Source: Burkholderia sp. BCC1644
GTDB taxonomy: Bacteria; Pseudomonadota; Gammaproteobacteria; Burkholderiales; Burkholderiaceae
Direction of reading: 5' to 3'
Assembly: GCF_902833225.1 (NCBI RefSeq)
Contig: NZ_CADFEI010000007.1
Location: 352,915-416,914 of the forward strand
DNA length: 64,000 nucleotides
Shown here: positions 56,965-64,000 of the stretch, piece by piece
Layout: each line of letters opens with the position of its first letter
Numbering within the stretch: the stretch's first letter is position 1
Translations under genes and position numbers: made by a program
Notes under the pieces: model-generated
What the model saw: only the letters and a program-made list of their open reading frames with translations
The model's database searches: none
Told to the model about the DNA's origin: nothing

Positions 56965-58149
56965 CTATCCGACGCTGCCGGCCAATTCGAAAATCGGCAT
57001 GTAGAGCAGCACGACGACCGCGCCGACCGTCGCACCCACCGCGAGCATCAGCACCGGTTCGAACACCTTGCTGAGCATCTCGATCGCGCGATCGAGCGCG
57101 CCGTCGTGAAACTGCGCGATGTGCTCGCACATCCCGCCGAGGTCGCCGCTCTGTTCGCCGACCCGCAACAGCCGCTCGGCGACCGACGTGGTCAGTTCGT
57201 GCGCGGCCAGCACGGCCGCGACCGGCCGCCCTGCGCGCATGTCGGTCAGCGCCGCCGCGAGCCGTGGGCGAAAATGCTCGGGCAGCACCTTGCCGGACAG
57301 CTCGAGCGCGACGATCGCCGGCGTACCGCCCGCGATCAGTAGTCCGACGGTCCGGTAAAACCGAGTGAGCGCAAACAGCGCACAGATGTCGCGCACTTTC
57401 GGCGCGCGCCACGTCAGGCGCTGCGCGGCACGCCTGACGGCTGCCGAGCGGATCGCCAGCACCGCGCCGGCGAACGACGCCGCGACTGCGAACCCGACCG
57501 CCATGCCGTTCTCCCGCAGCAGGGTCGCCCACCAGAGCATTGCCTGGGCCGTCGCCGGCAGCGTCGCGAGCGACTCGAACACCACCGCGAAGCGTGGAAT
57601 GACGAAAAACGCCATGAACAGCAGGATCGCGACGCCGACGCCGATCACGACGGCCGGATAGATCAGCGCGCCGGTGACGCGCTTGCGCACCTGTTCGATC
57701 CGCACTTCGTACTGCTGGTAGCGCTTCAGGACGACCGGCAACTGGCCGCTGCCCTCCGACGATTCGATCGTCGCGACGAGCAGCGGCGGAAAAATCTCCG
57801 GCTGCTGCGCGAGCGCCTTCGACAACGGCTGCCCCTCGACCATCACCGCGAGAATCCGGTCGATCACGTGTTTCGCGTCCTTGCCCGAATCCGCCTTGTC
57901 ACGCAACGCTTCGAGCGCCTCCATCAACACGAGGCCCGCGTCGAGCAACGTCGACAGTTCCTGCAGGAACAGCGTCAGCGCGAACTTCGACGCGCGCCGG
58001 CGGCGTCCGATGCGGGTATCGCGCCGTACCTCGAGCACGATCCCACCCTGCTCCGCGATGCGCACGCGCGCTTCCGGCTCGCTCGCGGCCTCGACCGTCT
58101 GCTGCGTGACCTTGCCGCCGGCGAGCACGCTTACCCGAAATGCGTCCAT
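56965..58149 (-). CDS. GspF/PilC-type inner membrane platform protein
   Basis: 394 residues from the ATG at 58149 with GGAGG upstream. Two T2SSF domains are visible: ELSTLLDAGLVLMEALEALR and FYRTVGLLIAGGTPAIVALE. Membrane segments include VVIGVGVAILLFMAFFVIPR and PVLMLAVGATVGAVVVLLYM. It follows the lytic transglycosylase gene by two bases. Confidence 0.93.
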   Translation of the reverse strand: MDAFRVSVLAGGKVTQQTVEAASEPEARVRIAEQGGIVLEVRRDTRIGRRRRASKFALTLFLQELSTLLDAGLVLMEALEALRDKADSGKDAKHVIDRILAVMVEGQPLSKALAQQPEIFPPLLVATIESSEGSGQLPVVLKRYQQYEVRIEQVRKRVTGALIYPAVVIGVGVAILLFMAFFVIPRFAVVFESLATLPATAQAMLWWATLLRENGMAVGFAVAASFAGAVLAIRSAAVRRAAQRLTWRAPKVRDICALFALTRFYRTVGLLIAGGTPAIVALELSGKVLPEHFRPRLAAALTDMRAGRPVAAVLAAHELTTSVAERLLRVGEQSGDLGGMCEHIAQFHDGALDRAIEMLSKVFEPVLMLAVGATVGAVVVLLYMPIFELAGSVG

Positions 58150-58151
58150 CG

Positions 58152-58649
58152 CTACCTCCGCCATTCGTCGAGCATCGCGAGGCTTGCATCGCGATCGCTC
58201 GTCAGCTCGTGGTACTCGCGCCACACCTTGGTCGCATACGCCTTGCGGGCGGGTTCGCGCTTCGGCGAGGATCCGGCGTTGTATGCGCCGACCGCGTTCC
58301 ACGTATAGCCGTGCCGCTCGATGAATCCGGCGAGAATCGATGCGCCGGTATCGATCGACGTACACGGCTCGTCGATCAGCCGCTTGCGCGTCACGCCGAC
58401 CTTCACGAGACGCGGCAGATGCGAGCTGTTGATCTGCATCAGCCCGATGTCGTAGGTGCCGTTGCTGTTCCGGTTCATCGCGCGCGGATTCAGCGCGGAT
58501 TCCACCGTCGCGATCGCGGCAAGCAACAGCGGATCGATGCCGTGCCGTTCCCCCGCTTTCGTGAAGCAATCCTTGGCCGCGGCGCCGGATGCGCAGGTGG
58601 CGAACAGCGCCACCGCCGCGATCCAGCGACGCACGCCCTTACATGCCAT
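58152..58649 (-). CDS. Lytic transglycosylase (SLT, PilT/IagB-type) of the assembly operon
   Basis: 165 residues with a signal peptide (RRWIAAVALFATCASGAAA). The SLT fold has the catalytic Glu in IATVESALNPRAMN, then GTYDIGLMQINSSHL and GAYNAGSS. Small enzymes like IagB and BfpH clear a path in peptidoglycan for secretion or pilus machines. It overlaps the GspG gene by 11 bases and lies directly before gspF, supporting such a role. Confidence 0.9.
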   Translation of the reverse strand: MACKGVRRWIAAVALFATCASGAAAKDCFTKAGERHGIDPLLLAAIATVESALNPRAMNRNSNGTYDIGLMQINSSHLPRLVKVGVTRKRLIDEPCTSIDTGASILAGFIERHGYTWNAVGAYNAGSSPKREPARKAYATKVWREYHELTSDRDASLAMLDEWRR

Positions 58650-59079
58650 GGACGAGGTCCGCATCGATGCCGCTCCCGCCAACACGACCGTCCCGCCCGA
58701 GCGACACGATCTCGGCCTCGCCATCGCGGCCCGGCACGTTCCATTGGTACGCACGGCCCCAGCCGTCCTTCGGCACGGCCTTCGCGAGATACGGGCCGTT
58801 CCAGCCGTCGGCGCCTTGCGGCTGCGCGACCAGTGCGTCGAGCCCTTCGTCGGCCGTCGGATAACGGCCCGTGTCGAGCCGGTATTGCGTGGCTGCGTCG
58901 CCCAGCGTCTTCATCTGCGCTTCCGTCGACTTGACCTTGGCCTTGTCGACCTGCGAGAACAGCTTCGGACCGACATAGCCGGCCAGCAACGCGATGATCA
59001 GCAGCACGACCAGCAGCTCCAGCAGCGTGAAGCCCTGCTGGCCGCGTCGCTTCGTCCGGCTCCCATTGTTCGGTTTCAT
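58639..59079 (-). CDS. Major pseudopilin, GspG-like
   Basis: 146 residues from the ATG at 59079. Leader ends RRGQQG, mature FTLLELLVVLLIIALLAGYV with Glu+5. The GspG hallmarks TLGDAATQYRLDTGRYPTAD and DGWGRAYQWNVPG, with calcium-site-like DGRVGGSGIDADL, are present. It is the first gene of the assembly operon. Confidence 0.92.
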   Translation of the reverse strand: MKPNNGSRTKRRGQQGFTLLELLVVLLIIALLAGYVGPKLFSQVDKAKVKSTEAQMKTLGDAATQYRLDTGRYPTADEGLDALVAQPQGADGWNGPYLAKAVPKDGWGRAYQWNVPGRDGEAEIVSLGRDGRVGGSGIDADLVHGM

Positions 59080-59301
59080 GTCGTTTGCCCTCTGTAGAGA
59101 TCCCGGCGCGACGTCGCGGCCGGGGGGCCGTCGTGTTGCAGACGGCGGGTGAGCCAGGCGCTTTCGGGAATACGAGTTCGATTGATGGAAAGCGCCGATC
59201 GATGAAGTCATTTTCCCGGGGACAGGAACATGTCTCCATCTTCATCAAGGAAATCTCAAAGACCGTTTCAATCCGCCCGTTCGCATCCGTGGCAAATGAA
59301 A

Positions 59302-59329
59302 GAGCCGCGCGCATCGCTGCGCGCGGCTC
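59302..59329 (-). terminator. Terminator after the LPMO gene
   Basis: A 12-bp stem (GAGCCGCGCGCA with its complement) with a 4-base loop is followed on the minus strand by TTTCATTT. It separates the LPMO gene from the assembly operon. Confidence 0.8.
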
Positions 59330-59351
59330 GCTTCATCTCCTCGTCAGGTCG

Positions 59352-60812
59352 TTACTTGCTGCAGGCGCCCAGGTCCTTCCACACCTTGCCGGTGTGGTCG
59401 GCGCCGGTCGATGCCGGATTGCCCGGAACCTCGTCCTGGGTCCACCAGCGCGCTTCGTACGTGCGGCCGTTGTGCTGCACCTTCGCGCCGCCCGTGTAGG
59501 CCGTGCCCTGCTTCCATTCGGCCTGGCACTGCGCGCCTTCGCCGCCGCCGGATTCGCCGGTCAGCTTGAACGTGGTGGTTTCCTGCTTCAGCGTGCCGCC
59601 TTCGATCTGCGACGTCGCCACGGCCGTGTGATTGCCCGCCTTCGCGTTCGCGATGTCGACGTTCACGTCGCCCTGCATGCGCATCGTCGCGGACTTCGAA
59701 CCGACCAGCGAGTTCGACGCGTCGTACACCTTGACGGTGACGTTCGTGTCCTTCGCGTGGTTGAACTTCAGGAAGAACTTCGCGGTCGCCTTGCCGTTCT
59801 GGATCTTGAACTCGCCGTTGTTCGAAATGCTGAAGCCTTCGTCGATGCCGCCTTCCGGCTGGTGATCGATGGTCGTCTCGGTGCGCACGATGCCGCTGGT
59901 GTTCTTCGAGAACACGTCGTTCTTGCCGAGCGCCGGCTCGACACGGCCGTCGCGCTCGACGCCGGCGATCAGGTTCGCTGCCTGCGTGCGGTTGATTTCC
60001 TTCGCGAGCAGCATCGGCCACATGTTGCGCTCGCCCTGCTGCGCGGAGCCGATCGTGACCGTGGTCTTCATCGACGGCACTTCGCCGCCCGACTTGAACA
60101 CGCGATTCGAAACCTTGTCGCCGACCTTCAGGTCCATCGTCGGCGCGATGCTGCCGACGTTCGACCAGTTCGGCTTGCCCGGATCGGTGCCGCCGTCGTC
60201 ACCGGTAATGTTGAGGTCGGCCACGTTGTAGAACATGCCGGCCGTGTCGCCGACGTGCCACGTCGTCAGCATCACGTGATGGCCCGTCTTGTCCGACGGA
60301 ATCGTGCAGTTGTGCGGGCCGATCTCGTCGGCTTTCTTCATCCCGCCGTCGACCGTGCAGAACGGCGTCAGGTCGAACTGCTCGCGCGTGAGCTTCGCGT
60401 TCGGATTCCAGCCCTGCTTCGTCAGGTAGTACTTGAATTCCTTCGTCACGTGCGGCGCGGTGAAGGTCCACTTGAACTGCTGCGCGCCCGGCTTGATGTC
60501 GTTGATCTTCCAGCGATCGACGGCCTGCTCGTTGAGCTCGCTGAACTGCGTCACGCCGCCGCTTGCAATCTCGCCATCCGGCGCGCCGGCTGCCGGGAAG
60601 CCCTGCTTGCCTTCGACGCTTTGCGGTTCATAGGTCACCGAACCGCAGTTGAAGTTTTCGATCTTGCCCGACTTCGAGCTGCACAGCAGGTTGCGCGACG
60701 GCGGCTCCGACAGGTAGCCGTGCGCAAATGCGGCTTGCGCGAAAAACATCGATGCGCAGGCAACGAGCGGCGACAGGGTGAAAAGCGTCTTTTTCGCTGT
60801 TCGAGTTCTCAT
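59352..60812 (-). CDS. AA10 lytic polysaccharide monooxygenase (GbpA-like chitin-binding protein)
   Basis: 486 residues. The signal peptide is cleaved after AFA to expose His31 (HGYLSEPPSR), the first ligand of the copper His-brace. The second is His121 in TFTAPHVTKEFKYYL. Two middle domains (GbpA-like, VGDKVSNRVFKSGGE and the beta domain ATAKFFLKFNHAKDTNVTVK) and a C-terminal chitin-binding domain (AEWKQGTAYTGGAKVQHNGR) follow. The enzyme oxidatively cuts chitin and may aid attachment. It is divergent to a chitinase gene. Confidence 0.93.
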   Translation of the reverse strand: MRTRTAKKTLFTLSPLVACASMFFAQAAFAHGYLSEPPSRNLLCSSKSGKIENFNCGSVTYEPQSVEGKQGFPAAGAPDGEIASGGVTQFSELNEQAVDRWKINDIKPGAQQFKWTFTAPHVTKEFKYYLTKQGWNPNAKLTREQFDLTPFCTVDGGMKKADEIGPHNCTIPSDKTGHHVMLTTWHVGDTAGMFYNVADLNITGDDGGTDPGKPNWSNVGSIAPTMDLKVGDKVSNRVFKSGGEVPSMKTTVTIGSAQQGERNMWPMLLAKEINRTQAANLIAGVERDGRVEPALGKNDVFSKNTSGIVRTETTIDHQPEGGIDEGFSISNNGEFKIQNGKATAKFFLKFNHAKDTNVTVKVYDASNSLVGSKSATMRMQGDVNVDIANAKAGNHTAVATSQIEGGTLKQETTTFKLTGESGGGEGAQCQAEWKQGTAYTGGAKVQHNGRTYEARWWTQDEVPGNPASTGADHTGKVWKDLGACSK

Positions 60813-61109
60813 CTGATTCCGTTGGTTGAAAGTTGAGTGGAAGTTGCTTCGATCGACGAATCGCGAACGATCGCCGGACAGTGCGTGACGCGTGCTTGAC
60901 TGACGAAACGCGGAGTGCAGTATCGACAGGCACGGTGCATCGGCGAATCTTCCTGAACGATCTCTCAACGATGCGTCGCGCGCCGCGCCGGCCACCCGCT
61001 TTCCGGTGTGCGGCTCGCATTGAGATTGCATTCAGATTCGTTGCCGCCGTCCGGCTCATGAAAAAGAATGGCCTCGCTTTCCCGGCACTCTTCTTCAACA
61101 CAAGGATGG
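60813..61109. other. Divergent promoter region of LPMO and chitinase
   Basis: 297 bases between two outward-reading chitin-use genes. No gene is convincing; promoters are expected in both directions. An AAGGA at 61102-61106 serves the chitinase start. Confidence 0.55.
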
Positions 61110-63980
61110 ATGGCTATCAAATTGAAATCGAATAAACGGACTCCCGGCATCTTGGTTCGACGCCGCTCGCTGCATCGCTCGCACTTCGCCTATGCAGCGC
61201 TCGCGGCGGCCAGCGCACTGAGCTTCGCGAACGCCGCGTTCGCCGCGCCAGGCACACCGAGCCTGAAGCAGTACGAAATCACGTCGCAACCGCACGGCTT
61301 CGTCGAGATCGACATGCAGAAGGCCGGTGTCGCGCCGTACAAGGACATCGTCAAGCTGAACAAGAAGGTCGACGTACCGCTGCCGTTCGACATCTGGAGC
61401 AACGGCACCGCCGTGAAGGCAGTCGCGGTGGTGGACGGCGTCGTCGATCCCGCTTCCGAGGTCAGGATGACGCCCGGCGGCACGCAAAGCGGCCAGGTGG
61501 TCGCAAACGTGAAGACACCCGGTGTGAAGAAGATGCAGGTACGCGTCATCGACGCCAACGGTACGGCGACCGACAGCGCGCCGCTCGACGTGGTGGTGTT
61601 CGATACGATTCCCGAACTCGCGGACGACCTGCCGAACAACGCGAGCAAGAACCACAAGCCGTATGCGAACACGTCCGGTTCGGTGGTCGGCACGTACTTC
61701 GCGACCTGGTCGATCTACGACCGCAAGTTCAACGTCGACAACGTGCCGGTCGAGAATCTCACGCACATGCTGTACGGCTTCATTCCGATCTGCGGCGGCG
61801 CGGACGTGAACGCATCGCTCGCGAAGGACCTGCCGGGCTCGTTCAACACGCTGCTGCAGAGTTGCAAGGGCCTGCCCGACTACAGCGTTGCGATCCACGA
61901 CACCTATGGCGAGATGGCCAAGGCATTGCCGGGCCAGACGGCGAACGCCAAGCTCAAGGGCGTGCTTGGCCAGATGATGGCCGCGAAGAAGCGCAACCCC
62001 GACCTGAAGATCCTGCCGTCGATCGGCGGCTGGACGCTGTCCGACCCGTTCTTCCAGATGCACGATCCGGCCAGGCGCAAGGTGTTCGTCGATTCGACCG
62101 AGCAGTTGCTGCGCACGTGGAAGTTCTTCGACGGCGTCGACATCGACTGGGAATTCCCCGGCGGCAAGGGCGTGAACCCGTCCCTCGGCGACCCGGTGAA
62201 GGACGGCCCGCTGTACGTGACGCTGATGAAGGAACTGCGGCAGATGCTCGACAAGCTGTCGCGGGAAACCGGCCGGACCTACGAGCTGACGTCGGCGATC
62301 GGCGCCGGCAAGGACAAGATCGACGTGGTGAACTACAAGGAAGCCACGAAATACATGGACTACATCTTCGACATGACGTACGACTACTACGGTGCGTTCA
62401 GTCTGACGGAGCTGGGTCATCAGACCGCGCTGCACGCGCCGGACTGGAAGCCGGACACCGCGTATACGACGGACAACTCGATCCGGGCGCTGCTCGCGCA
62501 GGGCGTCGATCCGAAGAAGCTCGTCGTCGGCGCGGCGGCCTATGCGCGCGGCTGGAACGGCGTGCACGGTTATGCCGACGGCAATCCGTTCACCGGCACC
62601 GCGACGGGGCCGCACAAGGGCCAGTGGGAACCGGGCATCCTCGACTACAAGAAGCTCAAGGCCGAGATGATCGGGCCGAACAACGCCGGCATCAACGGCT
62701 ACGAGTATCACTACGACCAGACGGCCGAAGCGCCGTACGTATTCAACAAGAGCACCGGCGAACTCCTCACCTTCGACGACGAACGTTCGGTCCTCGCGAA
62801 GGGCGACTATGTGCGGGCGCATCAGCTGGGCGGCCTGTTCTCGTGGGAAATCGATGCGGACGACGGCGACATCCTGAACGCGATGCACAAGGGCCTCGGC
62901 CACGGCGACGAAGGCGGCGGCGGTGCCGAAAACCATCCGCCGGTCGCGAACGCCGGTGCCGACATGACGGTCACCGGGCTGCAGACGGTCACGCTCGATG
63001 CGTCGAAGTCGCGCGATCCGGACGGCGACAAACTGAGCTTCAAGTGGGAACAGGTCGGCGGCGATCCGCTGAAGCTCGCCGATACGACGAGCGCGAAGGC
63101 ACGCGTCGACGTTCCGTCCGTCAAGCAGGACACCAAGTACACGTTCCGCGTGACGGTCACCGATCCGGCGGGCCTGAAGGATACGGCGCAAGTCGTCGTG
63201 ACCGCGCAGGCCGATGCCACGGTCGAACCGCCGCCCGCGGAGAATCGACCGCCGGTCGCGCAGCTCGGCGGCCCGGCAACGACGGAAGCCGGTCAGGCCG
63301 TGACGCTGTCGGCCGATAAGTCGACGGACCCGGACGGCGACACGCTGACCTACAAGTGGGGCGTGCCGAGCGGCATCGACGCGAAGCCGGCCGGTGCGAC
63401 GCTGAGCTTCACCGCGCCCGAACTCGCCAAGGACCAGTCGTTCGTTTTCTCGGTCACGGTGAGCGACGGCAAGCTGTCGAGTACGGCCCGGCACACCGTC
63501 CTCGTGAAGGCGAAGGATACCGGCGGCGGTGAAGGCGGCGGAGGCGGCCAGTACCCGGCGTACCAGGCCGGAACGCAGTACAACGCCGGCGACGTCGTGT
63601 CGAACCTCGGCAAGCTGTACCAGTGCAAGCCGTTCCCGAACAGCGGCTGGTGCTCCGGCGCGCCGAGCGCGTACGAACCGGGCAAGGGCTTCGCGTGGAA
63701 CGACGCGTGGACGCTCTACGGTGATGGCGAAGGCGGCAACGGCGGCGGTGGCGAAGGTGGCAACGGCGGTGGCGGTGAAGGCGGTGGCGAAGGCGGCGGC
63801 GATCACCCGCAGTACAAGGAAGGGACGAAGTACAACGACGGCGACATCGTCTCCAACCACGGCAAGCTGTACCGCTGCAAGCCGTTCCCGTACACCAACT
63901 GGTGCTCGATGGCGGCGTGGGCATACGAGCCGGGCAAGGGCTCCGCGTGGGATCAGGCCTGGGAGGAATACAAGCAGTAA
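61110..63980 (+). CDS. Secreted GH18 chitinase with two chitin-binding domains
   Basis: 956 residues. After a long signal peptide (to about residue 46) comes a beta domain, then the GH18 barrel with DGVDIDWEF at 341-349 (catalytic Glu348) and an SIGGWTLSDPFF loop. Two PKD/Ig-like domains follow (from GLGHGDEGGG; NHPPVANAGADMTVTGLQTV and NRPPVAQLGGPATTEAGQAV). Two CBM5/12 domains (QYPAYQAGTQYNAGDVVSNL and HPQYKEGTKYNDGDIVSNHG) are joined by Gly/Glu repeats. The ATG at 61110 is preferred; one at 61068 would lengthen the leader. Confidence 0.95.
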   Translation: MAIKLKSNKRTPGILVRRRSLHRSHFAYAALAAASALSFANAAFAAPGTPSLKQYEITSQPHGFVEIDMQKAGVAPYKDIVKLNKKVDVPLPFDIWSNGTAVKAVAVVDGVVDPASEVRMTPGGTQSGQVVANVKTPGVKKMQVRVIDANGTATDSAPLDVVVFDTIPELADDLPNNASKNHKPYANTSGSVVGTYFATWSIYDRKFNVDNVPVENLTHMLYGFIPICGGADVNASLAKDLPGSFNTLLQSCKGLPDYSVAIHDTYGEMAKALPGQTANAKLKGVLGQMMAAKKRNPDLKILPSIGGWTLSDPFFQMHDPARRKVFVDSTEQLLRTWKFFDGVDIDWEFPGGKGVNPSLGDPVKDGPLYVTLMKELRQMLDKLSRETGRTYELTSAIGAGKDKIDVVNYKEATKYMDYIFDMTYDYYGAFSLTELGHQTALHAPDWKPDTAYTTDNSIRALLAQGVDPKKLVVGAAAYARGWNGVHGYADGNPFTGTATGPHKGQWEPGILDYKKLKAEMIGPNNAGINGYEYHYDQTAEAPYVFNKSTGELLTFDDERSVLAKGDYVRAHQLGGLFSWEIDADDGDILNAMHKGLGHGDEGGGGAENHPPVANAGADMTVTGLQTVTLDASKSRDPDGDKLSFKWEQVGGDPLKLADTTSAKARVDVPSVKQDTKYTFRVTVTDPAGLKDTAQVVVTAQADATVEPPPAENRPPVAQLGGPATTEAGQAVTLSADKSTDPDGDTLTYKWGVPSGIDAKPAGATLSFTAPELAKDQSFVFSVTVSDGKLSSTARHTVLVKAKDTGGGEGGGGGQYPAYQAGTQYNAGDVVSNLGKLYQCKPFPNSGWCSGAPSAYEPGKGFAWNDAWTLYGDGEGGNGGGGEGGNGGGGEGGGEGGGDHPQYKEGTKYNDGDIVSNHGKLYRCKPFPYTNWCSMAAWAYEPGKGSAWDQAWEEYKQ
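63526..63544 (+). repeat. First Gly/Glu linker of the chitinase
   Basis: A GGGEGGGGG-coding stretch between the second PKD domain and the first chitin-binding domain. A longer one lies at 63724-63801. Confidence 0.7.
63724..63801 (+). repeat. Gly/Glu/Asn repeat linker of the chitinase
   Basis: Tandem units of about 15 bases encode GEGGNGGGGEGGNGGGGEGG and so on between the two chitin-binding domains. Such simple repeats can change copy number. Confidence 0.8.
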
Positions 63981-64000
63981 GCAACTGCACGGGCCAGGTC

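Noticed and set aside
63724..63801. CRISPR-like short repeats
   Set aside because: The repeats are coding, contiguous and in frame, without spacers. No CRISPR array or cas gene was seen anywhere in the window.
61095..63860. Open frame of 921 codons antisense to the chitinase
   Set aside because: A shadow of the chitinase reading frame with no domain content.

Overview
The window looks like the chromosome of a Burkholderia species, most likely the B. cepacia complex. The evidence is the very high GC content, strong third-position G/C bias in every gene, and the set and style of housekeeping genes (dusA, ssuDCBF, aat-bpt, pyrD, rpiA, rlmB, rnr). I ran no search, so the genus is inferred.

Region 1, about 1-21180, is the right-hand part of a lambda-like prophage integrated at the 3' end of a tRNA-His gene (21176-21252). 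The immunity region (8213-9614) holds an S24-type CI-like repressor, an exported protein behind it, and a Cro-like protein on the other strand. Copies of the operator ATACGNNNNCGTAT sit on both outward promoters. Leftward (minus strand) one tightly overlapping operon runs from the cro-like gene through replication genes and a RusA resolvase to the terminase and the first capsid-region genes, leaving the window at base 1. Rightward (plus strand) an equally compact operon carries small accessory genes, a coiled-coil protein, a RecT-like/YqaJ-like recombination pair, a C2H2 zinc-finger protein, a C5 DNA methyltransferase with a second gene overprinted in another frame, a PAPS-reductase-like protein, several small proteins, a DUF4224 protein and the integrase.

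Region 2, about 21300-42300, is ordinary core chromosome: dusA; a sulfonate-use cluster ssuD-ssuC-ssuB-ssuF; an acyl-CoA hydrolase; an SMR transporter with a UPF0303 protein; initiator tRNA-fMet; a Nudix hydrolase; the N-degron transferases aat and bpt; pyrD; a cystine-type ABC binding protein and permease; a GntR regulator with a Gfo/Idh/MocA oxidoreductase; rpiA; a lipoprotein amidase; rlmB; rnr; and tRNA-Leu(CAG). The tRNA-Leu 3' end and its terminator are repeated 154 bp further on.

Region 3, about 42590-63980, is a surface and secretion region. A chaperone-usher fimbrial operon (pilin, chaperone, usher, adhesin) lies next to a response regulator gene and a compact type II secretion/type IV pilus-like assembly operon (four pseudopilins, lytic transglycosylase, GspF, GspE, PilM/N/O/P-like proteins, secretin). 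Beyond it are a divergent AA10 lytic polysaccharide monooxygenase and a GH18 chitinase, which together form a chitin-degrading pair. No CRISPR array, rRNA or insertion sequence was seen.
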